Below, one piece after another: positions 47,521 through 56,420 of a stretch of 64,000 nt of DNA. The position numbers and the translations under genes are program-made. The stretch's first letter is position 1. Every line of letters starts with the position of its first letter. The notes beneath the pieces are model-generated. The model was not told the DNA's origin and ran no database searches. It was given only the letters and a program-made list of their open reading frames with translations. This DNA is from VXYL01 sp965199875 (GTDB taxonomy: Bacteria > Pseudomonadota > Gammaproteobacteria > Pseudomonadales > Azotimanducaceae): contig OZ241346.1 of NCBI GenBank assembly GCA_965199875.1, positions 3,782,001-3,846,000 on the forward strand, written 5' to 3'.

Positions 47521-47917
47521 GTGCGCACGGGCCTTGCTAGATGTCGCCGAGCAGGACATCCGCGCCTTGCGAGCCCTTCTCGCCGCCGAGGATGTTGGCG
47601 ATGGGGTGTTCGGCTTCCACGTGCAACAAGCGGCCGAGAAGTCGTTGAAAGCGTGGCTGGCCCTCTTGGGCGTGCGGTTCCCGCTCACACACGACCTGGG
47701 CGTGTTGGTGGAGCTTCTGCAAGAGACGGAGGATGCAACCGCCTTCCTGCCACTGCGCGTCTACACCCCCTTTGGCGTACAGTTTCGCTATCAGGCGGTG
47801 GAGGGGGACGCGCCGATCGATCGGCAGGCGGCGTTGAGGCAGGCGGAAGCGCTGTGGCGGCACGTCGCGCAGGTGTTGGAGCGGACTGCGCCGCAAGACA
47901 GGACGCCGCCGATGTGA
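47507..47917 (+). CDS. HEPN domain toxin (HepT-like)
   Basis: 136 residues. The HEPN fold is shown by FHVQQAAEKSLKAWLALLGV, and the RNase motif Rx4H is RFPLTH in GVRFPLTHDLG. Family toxins are RNases acting on tRNA or mRNA, neutralised by the partner nucleotidyltransferase encoded just upstream with overlap. The motif is intact, so the module may be active. Confidence 0.88.
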   Translation: MSDHKCARALLDVAEQDIRALRALLAAEDVGDGVFGFHVQQAAEKSLKAWLALLGVRFPLTHDLGVLVELLQETEDATAFLPLRVYTPFGVQFRYQAVEGDAPIDRQAALRQAEALWRHVAQVLERTAPQDRTPPM

Positions 47918-48060
47918 CCAGCATTCGCGGCCGACCGACGCTTCGTGAGCCGCAACGCCAAGCGTGTTGTTCTCGACACGAACCGGATCGTTGGCGCCAA
48001 CAGACCCGAACCATCCCAAGAACGAACCCCATGTCCAAGTTCCAACCCCTCTGAGCGCTC

Positions 48061-49113
48061 GTGGTCGTGTGGCGCTACATCGGCCGCGAGCTGCTGCTGG
48101 TCTTTCTGGCGGTGTTCGCGCTGATGCTGGCGGTGGGGCTGGGGGGGCGCTTCGTCGGCTACGTTCAAGAGGCGGCGAGCGGGCGCTTCAGCGCCGATGC
48201 GCTGTGGACGCTGCTGGCGTTGCGGCTGCCGGAGTTCGTGCAGGTGACGGCGCCCTTCGCGAGCTATCTGGCACTGCTGCTCACCTTCGGGCGTCTGCAT
48301 GCCGAACGCGAGTACGTTGCGCTTGGCAGCGCCGGAGCGGCACCCAAACGCATCGCGGCCGCGGTGCTGCTGGGCATCGCGCCGCTGGCCGCGGGCGTCG
48401 GGGTGCTGTCGCTGGCGGTGACGCCGGAGGCGCGGCGGCTGTACAACGAGCTCTCCATCGCGCAACTGCTTGACAGCGAGTTCGACGCGGTGATCGCCGG
48501 TTCCTTCCTGGTCTATTCCGGCGGCCGGCGGACCACCTACGCCCAGGCCGTGGACCGGGACGCCAACGAACTGCACGGCGTGTTCATGGCCGAACGCCTG
48601 CGCCAAGGCTCCGCCACCGTGTGGGCCGAGAGCGGCCGGACGCACCGCAGCGGCAGCGGCAGCCGCATCCTGGAACTGCGCAACGGCACGCGCTACGAAG
48701 GCGCGCCCGGGCAGGCCGGCTACCGCGAAGTGAGCTTTCGGCGCATGGGGCAGCGCTTGCAGCAGGAAGTGCTGGCGCCGCGCGCCGACGTCCGCGCCAC
48801 GCCTACCGTCGATCTGGATACGACGGAACCCCGCGCCGCTGCCGAGCTGCAATGGCGCCTCGCCATGCCCACCATGACCGTCGTCGCCGCGGTGCTGGCG
48901 TTGGGCGTGGCGAGGCCAAGACTGCGCGCCGGGCGTTTCGCCCGCCTGCTGCCCGGCATCGGCCTGTTCATCGGCTACTACCTGCTGCTGGTGGCGGTGC
49001 GCGGCTTCGCCGCCGACGACGCGCTGCCGGCCGGCGGCGGACTCTGGGGCGTACATGCCTTGGCGTTGACGGTCGCCCTGTGCCTCGCCTACAGCAGCAA
49101 TCGGCCGCGATGA
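48061..49113 (+). CDS. lptF: LPS export ABC transporter permease LptF
   Basis: 350 residues from GTG (VVWRYIGRELLLVFL; a GTG six bases later also fits). Three N-terminal transmembrane helices, a periplasmic jellyroll of ~150 residues and three C-terminal helices match the YjgP/YjgQ family. With LptG it forms the inner-membrane part of the LptB2FG extractor that moves LPS to LptC. It is 51 bases upstream of lptG. The normally adjacent divergent pepA has been pushed away. Confidence 0.95.
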   Translation: MVVWRYIGRELLLVFLAVFALMLAVGLGGRFVGYVQEAASGRFSADALWTLLALRLPEFVQVTAPFASYLALLLTFGRLHAEREYVALGSAGAAPKRIAAAVLLGIAPLAAGVGVLSLAVTPEARRLYNELSIAQLLDSEFDAVIAGSFLVYSGGRRTTYAQAVDRDANELHGVFMAERLRQGSATVWAESGRTHRSGSGSRILELRNGTRYEGAPGQAGYREVSFRRMGQRLQQEVLAPRADVRATPTVDLDTTEPRAAAELQWRLAMPTMTVVAAVLALGVARPRLRAGRFARLLPGIGLFIGYYLLLVAVRGFAADDALPAGGGLWGVHALALTVALCLAYSSNRPR

Positions 49114-49164
49114 AGGCGCCTGCGCAACCCTCCGCAACCTGCCGGGCATAGCGGGATCCCTGCC

Positions 49165-50241
49165 ATGCCGGTGCTGCAAATGGATCGCTATCTGGCTGCC
49201 AGCACGCTCAAAGCCGTTGGCGTGGTGCTGCTGTGCCTGCTGACGCTGGTGACCCTGTTCACGGCCATCGACGAGCTGAACGACCCGACGCCCGGCTACG
49301 GCAAGGCGAACGCCCTGCGCTACGTCCTCTGGAGCACGCCGCAGAGGATCGTCGAATTGACGCCCTACGCCGTCTTCATGGGCGCGCTGATCGGCCTCGG
49401 CACGCTGAGCGGCACGGAGGAAATCACCGTGCTGCGGGCGGCTGGAGTATCCATCGCCAGACTGTTCGCCAGCGTCGCGGCGACCGCGCTGGCGGTGCTG
49501 GGGCTGAACGCGGCGCTTGGCGAGTTCCTGGCGCCGGCTGCGGAAACCGCCGCTGGCACGCTGAAACTGCGCGGCGGCAGCGGCGAACAGCGCGGCATCC
49601 GCTCGGCGCAGTGGCAGCGGGAGGGGAACCTCTACACCAACATCGACGGCTACGCCGCCAACGGCGACCTCTTGGGCATTCGCCAATACGCCGTCGCCGA
49701 TGGCCGGATGCGTTTCAGCCGCCGCGCCGAACGCGGTTCGCGCAGCATCGACGCGAGCGGACGCCAACACTGGCTGCTGCACGATGTCGTGGAGACCCAC
49801 TTCAATGGCAACTCGACGAGCGTGCGCCGCCATGCCACGCTGCCGTGGCACAGCACCACGGACCCCGCTCTGTTCAGCGCCAAGGCGCTGTTCGAGCCTG
49901 GCAAGCTGGCGCTGCGCGACTTGCTGGCGCAGATTCGCCACCGGCAGCGCGAAGGGCTGGACCCGCGGCGCTATCAGATGGTGCTGTGGGGCAAGGCGCT
50001 GCAACCCCTGGCGGTGCTCGGCCTGGTGCTGCTGGCGCTCGGCTTCGTCATCGGCCCGCTGCGCGAAACGGGCATGGGCGCGCGGCTGACGGTGGGCATC
50101 GCCGTCGGCCTGGCGTTCAAGTATCTGCTCGACGCATTCGCGCCCATCGGCATCGTCTTCGCCCTGCCGCCGTGGTTGGCGATGTCCGCGCCGGTGGCGC
50201 TGTGCTGGCTGGCGGCGGCGGCGACGGTGCGGCGCATCTAG
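49165..50241 (+). CDS. lptG: LPS export ABC transporter permease LptG
   Basis: 358 residues (a start at MDRYLAASTLKAV, 49180, would give 353). Six transmembrane helices with a central periplasmic domain; TYGKANALRYVLWSTPQRI-like text and the C-terminal KYLLDAFAPIG region are typical of LptG. It partners LptF in LPS export. Its stop shares CTAG with the convergent RDD gene. Confidence 0.95.
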   Translation: MPVLQMDRYLAASTLKAVGVVLLCLLTLVTLFTAIDELNDPTPGYGKANALRYVLWSTPQRIVELTPYAVFMGALIGLGTLSGTEEITVLRAAGVSIARLFASVAATALAVLGLNAALGEFLAPAAETAAGTLKLRGGSGEQRGIRSAQWQREGNLYTNIDGYAANGDLLGIRQYAVADGRMRFSRRAERGSRSIDASGRQHWLLHDVVETHFNGNSTSVRRHATLPWHSTTDPALFSAKALFEPGKLALRDLLAQIRHRQREGLDPRRYQMVLWGKALQPLAVLGLVLLALGFVIGPLRETGMGARLTVGIAVGLAFKYLLDAFAPIGIVFALPPWLAMSAPVALCWLAAAATVRRI

Positions 50242-50702
50242 CGCCGGCGCGCTCCGCGACTCCGTTTCGGTTCGCGCACGACGATGCTGCCGGACAGCCG
50301 ATCCGGCCAGCTGCGCCGCTCGCGGTCGAAGCACATCCAGAAGAAGCCGAGGCCCAAGGCGGCGAAGCTCAGCAGCCCGCCGGCGAAACGCTTGAGCGCC
50401 TGGCTCGGCGTGAACGTGTCGGTCTCGGCCAGCGAGCGCAGCCGCAGCCGCCAGGCGAGCATGCCCAGGGTCTGCCGGCGTCGGCACCAGAAGAACGCGA
50501 AGAACAGATAGCACTCGACGAAGAGCAGGCTTCGCACCCACGCGCCAAGCACCGCATCGCCGATGATGGTCACCAGGGCCACGATGGTCGTGGTCCAGAT
50601 GGCCAGCAGCAGCAGGGCGTCGTAGAGCATCGCCAGCAAGCGGTAGCGCAGGGGCGCCGGCGCGTGGACGGCGGCACCCGCCGTGCTGGCGGCAGAGGTC
50701 AT
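50238..50702 (-). CDS. RDD family membrane protein
   Basis: 154 residues with three hydrophobic segments. It has APLRYRLLAMLYDALLLLAI with the conserved R-D of the family, then RRRQTLGMLAWRLRLRS. RDD proteins are small inner-membrane proteins, some implicated in ion transport; function here is unknown. Location next to lptG is common in gammaproteobacteria. It is convergent with lptG, overlapping by four bases, and divergent from malate synthase across 71 bases. Confidence 0.9.
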   Translation of the reverse strand: MTSAASTAGAAVHAPAPLRYRLLAMLYDALLLLAIWTTTIVALVTIIGDAVLGAWVRSLLFVECYLFFAFFWCRRRQTLGMLAWRLRLRSLAETDTFTPSQALKRFAGGLLSFAALGLGFFWMCFDRERRSWPDRLSGSIVVREPKRSRGARRR

Positions 50703-50773
50703 GGCTGCAAACTCCTTGCGGCTTCGGCGAACGCGAGGCGGTAGTATGGCGATTCACGCCGCTAGGAGAAGAC

Positions 50774-52963
50774 ATGACCGAACGAGTGCAACGCCACGGC
50801 CTCGGCATCGCCAAGGAGCTGGACGACTTCATCGCCGCCGAGGCAACGCCAGGAACCGGCATCGACGCCGACGCCTTCTGGCAGGGCTTCAGCGCCATCG
50901 TGCGCGACTTGACGCCGAAGAACCGCGCGCTGCTGGCCAAGCGCGACGAGCTGCAAGCGCAGATCGACGCCTGGCACGAGGCCCGCCGCGGCCGCGTCCA
51001 CGATGCCGCCGAGTACAAGGCGTTCCTGCAGCAGATCGGCTATCTGGCGCCCGAGGGCGGGCCGTTCGAGATCGCCACCGCCAACGTCGATGCCGAGATC
51101 GCCAGCACTGCCGGGCCGCAGCTGGTGGTGCCGGTGATGAACGCCCGCTTCGCCCTGAATGCCGCCAACGCCCGCTGGGGCAGCCTGTTCGACGCCCTCT
51201 ACGGCACCGATGTCATCGCCGAAACCCCTGGGCGGGAGAGGGGCGGCAGCTACAACCCAGCGCGCGGCGAACTGGTGATCGAACGCGCCGCCGAAGAGCT
51301 GGACGCCATCGCGCCGCTGCAAGGCGCCAGCCACGCGGACGCCAGCGGCTACCGGGTCGTCGAACAGGAAGACGGCTACGCCCTGCGCGTACACGCCGCC
51401 GAGGGCGAAACGGAACTTGCCGATCCCGCCCAGTTCGTCGGCTTCGTCGGCGCCGCGCCGGGGGAACCGAGCGCCGTCCTGCTGCGCCACCACGGCCTGC
51501 ACGTGGAGATTCAGATCGACCGGACGCACGACGTCGGCGCCGTGCATTCGGCTGGCGTCAAGGATGTCTTGCTCGAGTCCGCCGTGACGACGATCCAGGA
51601 CTGCGAGGACTCCGTGGCCGCGGTGGACGCCGAGGACAAGACGCTGGTCTACCGCAACTGGCTGGGCCTGATGACCGGCCGGCTGGAGGAGACCTTCCAG
51701 AAGGGCGGCGAGACCGTGCATCGCAAGCTGACGCCGGACCGCACCTATACGCAGCCGAACGGCGAAACCCTCGTCCTGCCCGGCCGCAGCCTGCTGCTGG
51801 TGCGCAACGTCGGGCATCTGATGACCACCGATGCCGTGCTGGACGACCACGGCGACGAAGTGTTCGAAGGCATGCTCGATGCCGCGGTGACCAGCCTGTG
51901 CGCCCTGCACGACCTGCGCGGCCTCGGCGTCTTCCGCAACAGCCGCGCCGGCAGCGTCTACATCGTCAAGCCGAAGATGCACGGGCCGGAGGAAACCGCG
52001 TTCACCTGCGAACTCTTCGACCGCGTGGAGGACGTGCTGGGCATGCAGCGCCACACCGTGAAGGTGGGCGTCATGGACGAGGAGCGCCGCACCAGCTTGA
52101 ACCTCCGCGAGTGCATTCGCGCCGCCCGCCAGCGCATCGTCTTCATCAACACCGGCTTCCTCGACCGCACCGGCGACGAAATCCACACCAGCATGGCCGC
52201 CGGCGCCATGGTGCGCAAAGAGCCGATGAAGCAGGAGAAGTGGATCCTCGCCTACGAGGACGCCAACGTCGACGCCGGCCTCGCCACCGGCTTTCCCGGA
52301 CGCGCGCAGATCGGCAAGGGCATGTGGCCGAAGCCGGACGAAATGCTGGAGATGCTGAACACCAAGACGAACCACCCCACGGCCGGCGCCGACTGCGCCT
52401 GGGTGCCCTCGCCCACCGCGGCGACCCTGCACGCGCTGCACTACCACCAGGTCGGCGTCGCCAGCCGCCAGCAGGCGCTGAAGACGCGCAGCCGGGCCAG
52501 CGTCGACGACATCCTGACGATTCCGCTCTTGGCCGGAGAGAACCTGTCGGCGGACGAGGTTCAGCGCGAACTCGACAACAACGCCCAAGGCATACTCGGC
52601 TACGTGGTGCGCTGGGTCGACCAGGGCATCGGCTGCTCCAAGGTGCCGGACATCAACGACGTCGGCCTGATGGAAGACCGCGCCACCTGCCGGATTTCCA
52701 GCCAGCACATCGCCAACTGGCTGCGCCACGGCATCGTCAGCGAGGCCCAGGTCGCCGAGACCATGCGGCGCATGGCGGCGGTGGTGGACGGCCAGAACGC
52801 CGACGACGACGACTACCTCGACATGGCGCCGGACTTCGACGACAGCATCGCCTTTCAAGCCGCCTGCGACCTGGTGTTCAAAGGGCGAACCCTGCCGAAC
52901 GGCTACACCGAGCCGGTGCTGCACGCGAGGCGACGGGAGGCGAAGCAGAGGGGCGAAGGCTGA
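50774..52963 (+). CDS. glcB: Malate synthase G
   Basis: 729 residues, the G-isoform length. It condenses glyoxylate with acetyl-CoA to malate. Catalytic segments: KVGVMDEERRTSLNLRECI with the essential Arg near 437, and MEDRATCRISSQHIANWL with the catalytic Asp near 634. QDCEDSVAAVDAEDK and EIHTSMAAGAMVRK are also typical. AGGAG lies upstream of ATG. It stands alone, without isocitrate lyase nearby, so it could serve glyoxylate from glycolate or from an unlinked shunt. Confidence 0.97.
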   Translation: MTERVQRHGLGIAKELDDFIAAEATPGTGIDADAFWQGFSAIVRDLTPKNRALLAKRDELQAQIDAWHEARRGRVHDAAEYKAFLQQIGYLAPEGGPFEIATANVDAEIASTAGPQLVVPVMNARFALNAANARWGSLFDALYGTDVIAETPGRERGGSYNPARGELVIERAAEELDAIAPLQGASHADASGYRVVEQEDGYALRVHAAEGETELADPAQFVGFVGAAPGEPSAVLLRHHGLHVEIQIDRTHDVGAVHSAGVKDVLLESAVTTIQDCEDSVAAVDAEDKTLVYRNWLGLMTGRLEETFQKGGETVHRKLTPDRTYTQPNGETLVLPGRSLLLVRNVGHLMTTDAVLDDHGDEVFEGMLDAAVTSLCALHDLRGLGVFRNSRAGSVYIVKPKMHGPEETAFTCELFDRVEDVLGMQRHTVKVGVMDEERRTSLNLRECIRAARQRIVFINTGFLDRTGDEIHTSMAAGAMVRKEPMKQEKWILAYEDANVDAGLATGFPGRAQIGKGMWPKPDEMLEMLNTKTNHPTAGADCAWVPSPTAATLHALHYHQVGVASRQQALKTRSRASVDDILTIPLLAGENLSADEVQRELDNNAQGILGYVVRWVDQGIGCSKVPDINDVGLMEDRATCRISSQHIANWLRHGIVSEAQVAETMRRMAAVVDGQNADDDDYLDMAPDFDDSIAFQAACDLVFKGRTLPNGYTEPVLHARRREAKQRGEG

Positions 52964-53063
52964 CGTTCCGCACGTTCCGCGCTTGCGGCGGCCACGAGCG
53001 TGGCTGCTCGATCGCAGGGCACCGCACGATGCAGGGCGTCAAGACCAGGCTGGCGGCAGGCAG

Positions 53064-53762
53064 CTACCACTTCTCGCCGAAGGGACGGATGGTCACGTCG
53101 AAGCTCCAGGCGCTCTTCGGCTGATGCGCCAGATGCCACACCTCGCCGGCGATGTCGTCGGGTTTGCAGAAGAACTCGTCCGGCGCGTCGGGAGACCGCT
53201 GCCGCGTCCAGCGCAAGTCGATCACCGCATCGACGGCGACGTAGGCGACGTGGACGCCCTTCGGCCCCAGCGTGCGCGCCATCGACTCGGCGAGGATGCG
53301 CTGCGCCGCCTTGGTCGGCGCGAAGCCGGCGAAGGCAGGCTTGCCGCGGTAGGCGGCCGTGTTGCCGGTGCAGACGATGCTGCCGCGGCCGCGTTCGATC
53401 ATGGCCGGAGCGACCAGCTGTCCCAAGCGCAGCAGCGCCACGGTATTGACGGCGAAGTTCCGCTCGAGGGTCGCTGCGTCGATCTCGGTGAACTCGCCGA
53501 AGGCGCCGCCAACGGCGTTGTGTACCACCACCTCGGGAGCGCCCAGCCGGTTCGCCACTTCGCCAACCGTCGCCCGCAGCGCGTCGCCATCGGCGACGTC
53601 GCAGGGAAAGGCGTGGGCATTGGCCGTGTCGGCGGCGATGCGATCCAGACGTTCGCCGTCGCGCGCCAGCATGGCGACCTGGTAGTCGCCAGCGAAGCGG
53701 CGCACCACCGCCGCGCCGGTTCCCCAGCCGACGCCGGTTACCAGGCAGACCTTGTCGCCCAT
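53064..53762 (-). CDS. SDR-fold protein lacking the catalytic tyrosine
   Basis: 232 residues. The dinucleotide motif TGVGWGTG is at residues 9-16 and HNAVGGAFG takes the place of NNAG. The expected YxxxK reads FAPTK (AFAGFAPTKAAQRIL): Lys is kept but Tyr is Phe. CTGNTAAYRG replaces the usual Ser-containing strand. It may therefore be a non-classical SDR, an NADP-binding protein, or an enzyme using another base. It is divergent from the avidin gene across 41 bases. Confidence 0.85.
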   Translation of the reverse strand: MGDKVCLVTGVGWGTGAAVVRRFAGDYQVAMLARDGERLDRIAADTANAHAFPCDVADGDALRATVGEVANRLGAPEVVVHNAVGGAFGEFTEIDAATLERNFAVNTVALLRLGQLVAPAMIERGRGSIVCTGNTAAYRGKPAFAGFAPTKAAQRILAESMARTLGPKGVHVAYVAVDAVIDLRWTRQRSPDAPDEFFCKPDDIAGEVWHLAHQPKSAWSFDVTIRPFGEKW

Positions 53763-53803
53763 CGCGTATGCTCCGTTCAGATTAAGGAAACTGGGGCAAG
53801 TCT

Positions 53804-54160
53804 ATGGAACTTCGCGGCGAATGGGAGAATCAGAACGGCTCGATCCTCGCCATCGACGAAGTGCGCGACGGCGCCTTCACAGGCAGCTTCGAATCGGCCA
53901 AGGGCCGCGCCGCCCGCGGCAGGCGGTATCCGGTGCGGGGCACCGTCAACGGCGAGCTGGTGGCCTTCGCCGTCGACTTCGTCGACGACGAGCGCAATCT
54001 GCACTCGATCAGCAACTTCAGCGGACGCCTGCAAGGCCACGTGCTGCATACCGTCTGGGTGCTCGCCAGGGCCTTCGAGGACGCCGAGCTCAGCAAGCCC
54101 ACCCAGCCTTGGAACACGTTTCTGATCAACGCGGACCGGTTCGTCAGACGAGATTCTTGA
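53804..54160 (+). CDS. Avidin/streptavidin family biotin-binding protein
   Basis: 118 residues, one avidin barrel, no signal peptide. Aligned by eye with streptavidin: GEWENQNGS matches GTWYNQLGS (Asn23 and Ser27 of the pocket), GAFTGSFESAKG matches GALTGTYESAVG (Tyr43 to Phe, Ser45 kept), LHSISNFSG matches AHSATTWSG (Ser88 kept, Thr90 to Ser, Trp92 to Phe), TVWVL keeps Trp108, QPWNTFL keeps Trp120, and NADRF keeps Asp128. Most biotin contacts remain, so biotin binding is likely, perhaps at reduced affinity. Known bacterial avidins are dimers or tetramers, often secreted; export here is not evident. No biotin gene is adjacent. Confidence 0.88.
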   Translation: MELRGEWENQNGSILAIDEVRDGAFTGSFESAKGRAARGRRYPVRGTVNGELVAFAVDFVDDERNLHSISNFSGRLQGHVLHTVWVLARAFEDAELSKPTQPWNTFLINADRFVRRDS

Positions 54161-54444
54161 GTTTCGGCCGCGTCGGCGGACGGCCATCGTCCCGCCAGCG
54201 CTAGAGCAGCTTTACCAACATCACGCCGAGGCCGACCGCGTGAACGAACACCCTTACTCCCACTCGAGCACGGCGGCAAACAAGATCGTGCTCGGGTCGT
54301 CAACTGCTGGACCTCTTGCGCCAAGTCTGCGCCCGGCGGGTTTGTAGCTCTGTACTTGCAGACTGCAATGTCGGAATTCGGTTAGACAGATAGCGGCGAA
54401 GTAAGCCAAACTTGGCAAAACGACATTTGGGAGGGAAGGCAGAC

Positions 54445-55701
54445 ATGGCCATGAACGTTAAACCCGTGCCGACGCTGGACGGCGAGGTCAACGAAGTGCG
54501 TCTTGCCACGGCGGAGATCGTCAACAACGACATCCTGCCCGTCGAGAACAAGCTCTGGGCGCATCGAACCGACGGCGGCCGGCCCAGCAAGGAACAGCTC
54601 GAAGAAGCGCACGAACTGCGCCTCGGCGTGCAGAACAAGGTGAAGAAGGCGAAACTGTGGGCGCCGCACCTGCCGCCGGAGTTCGGCGGCATGGGACTCT
54701 CCTTCATGCAGCACGCCTACATGAACGAAGTGCTGGCCTACAGCCCCGGCGCCGCCTCGCTGTTCGGCGTCGTCGCGCCGAACTCGGGCAATCAGAAGAT
54801 TCTCGTCAAGTACGGCACCCCGGAGCAGCACGAAAAGTGGCTGGTTCCGCTCACCGAAGGCCGCATGCAGTCCGGCTTCTCCATGACCGAGCCGCACAAC
54901 GCCGGTTCCGACCCCCGCTCCATCCAGACCCGCGCCGTGCCGGACGGCGACGAGTGGGTCATCAACGGCCACAAGTGGTTCACCTCGAACGGCCACGCGG
55001 CGGACTTCTACATCGTCATGTGCCGCACCGCGGACCCGGACGACCCAGGCGGCGGCAACGAGAAGATGACCCAGATCATCGTGCCGAAGAACACCCCGGG
55101 CGTGAACATCGTGCGCGGCGTGCCGGTGTGGGGCAAGGCGTCCAGCCACTGCGAGATCGTCTACGACAACGTGCGCGTGCCGAAGTCGAATCAGCTCGGC
55201 AGCACCGGCACCGGCCACCAGGCCGCCCAGGACCGCCTCGGCGCCGGGCGCATCTACCACTGCATGAACTCGGTGGGCTCGATGTGGCGCTGCTTCGACC
55301 TGATGGTGGACCGCATCATGAACCGCACCGTCCACGGCGGCGAGAAGCTCGAAGACAAGCAGTTCATGCAGGGCTTCATCGCCGACTCGTACATGGACAT
55401 CCAGGCTTCCCGCCTGATGGTGGTGGACTGCGCCCGCAAGATGGAAGAAGGCGCCGATTCGCGCACCGACATCTCCTCCATCAAGGTGTTCGTGCCCAAC
55501 GCCTACCATCGGGTGGTGGATCGGGCCATCCAGGTGTACGGCGCCGCCGGCGTCTCCGGCGACTATCCCTTCGCCGGCATGTACGAAGGCGCTCGCACCC
55601 TGCGCATCGCCGACGGGCCGGACGAAGTCCACCGCATTCTCATCGCCAAGAACGTGCTGCGCCGATACCACGCCGGCGAAAGCTGGGACTTCGGCAACTG
55701 A
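54445..55701 (+). CDS. Acyl-CoA dehydrogenase (ACAD10/11-like)
   Basis: 418 residues from ATG 54445, five bases after GGAAGG. FAD/substrate motifs: GFSMTEPHNAGSDPRSIQTR, VINGHKWFTSNG and the C-terminal LRIADGPDEVHRILIAK, the ACAD10/11 form of the family signature. Its stop overlaps the next start (TGATG), so it is coupled to a hydratase of the 2-oxopent-4-enoate family. Substrate unknown. The 284-base spacer before it shows no clear terminator or promoter. Confidence 0.93.
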   Translation: MAMNVKPVPTLDGEVNEVRLATAEIVNNDILPVENKLWAHRTDGGRPSKEQLEEAHELRLGVQNKVKKAKLWAPHLPPEFGGMGLSFMQHAYMNEVLAYSPGAASLFGVVAPNSGNQKILVKYGTPEQHEKWLVPLTEGRMQSGFSMTEPHNAGSDPRSIQTRAVPDGDEWVINGHKWFTSNGHAADFYIVMCRTADPDDPGGGNEKMTQIIVPKNTPGVNIVRGVPVWGKASSHCEIVYDNVRVPKSNQLGSTGTGHQAAQDRLGAGRIYHCMNSVGSMWRCFDLMVDRIMNRTVHGGEKLEDKQFMQGFIADSYMDIQASRLMVVDCARKMEEGADSRTDISSIKVFVPNAYHRVVDRAIQVYGAAGVSGDYPFAGMYEGARTLRIADGPDEVHRILIAKNVLRRYHAGESWDFGN

Positions 55702-56420
55702 TGGACGCGAGCAGCATGGAAAACCTGGCACAAGAGATGGCGGCGGCGATCCGCGCTGGCGAACCGCTGCCCAAGATGCCCGCTGGCCTCGGCCTGGACG
55801 ACGCCTATGCGCTGCAGCAGCAAGTCGTGGCGAGCGTGTCGGGCGGCGCGGTTGCGGGCTTGAAGGCAGGGATGACGGCAACGGCGGGACAGCAGGCGTT
55901 CGGCCTGACGCATCCGCTGATCGGCGCCCTGTACGAATCCGGGCGCCTGGCGCCTGGCGCATCCTTCACCAGTGCGCCGGGCGTCAGCCTGGAGTGCGAA
56001 ATCGGCATCGTCGTGGATGCCGACGGCGCCCCGAAGACCGCCGGCCCGGTCATCGAAGTGCCGCGCATGGCCTTCGCCGACGACGAAGACCGCAACGGCG
56101 CCAACCTGACCGCCTGCAACATCGCCGCCGACCGCTACATCGTCGGCGAACAGCAGCCGCTGCGCGACTCCTACGGCGACGTGCGCATCCGCCTCACCCG
56201 CAACGGCGAGGAAGTCTGCGCCGCTCCGGCCTCGGACGCCTTGGGCGGCCCGCAAGCGGCGCTGGCGTGGATGCTGAACGAAGCCCGTGCGCGAGGCTTG
56301 GCGGTGACGGACGGCATGTTGCTGATCACCGGCGCCTGCGGCGGCATCCACCCCGCGCAGCCGGGGCACTACGTCGCCGACTACGGCGATCTGGGGAGGA
56401 TCGAGTTCACGGTGACGTAG
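55701..56420 (+). CDS. MhpD-like 2-keto-4-pentenoate hydratase / decarboxylase family protein
   Basis: 239 residues, typical for the MhpD/fumarylacetoacetase-like fold. LGLDDAYALQQQVV near the N-terminus, AGLKAGMTATAGQQAFGL, and the metal-site strand SLECEIGIVVDAD with acidic pair are recognisable, as is LLITGACGGIHPAQPG near the end. Relatives hydrate 2-oxopent-4-enoate or decarboxylate oxalocrotonate in aromatic meta-cleavage. Coupling to the dehydrogenase (TGATG) suggests both act on one substrate. The next gene starts directly after its stop. Confidence 0.88.
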   Translation: MDASSMENLAQEMAAAIRAGEPLPKMPAGLGLDDAYALQQQVVASVSGGAVAGLKAGMTATAGQQAFGLTHPLIGALYESGRLAPGASFTSAPGVSLECEIGIVVDADGAPKTAGPVIEVPRMAFADDEDRNGANLTACNIAADRYIVGEQQPLRDSYGDVRIRLTRNGEEVCAAPASDALGGPQAALAWMLNEARARGLAVTDGMLLITGACGGIHPAQPGHYVADYGDLGRIEFTVT

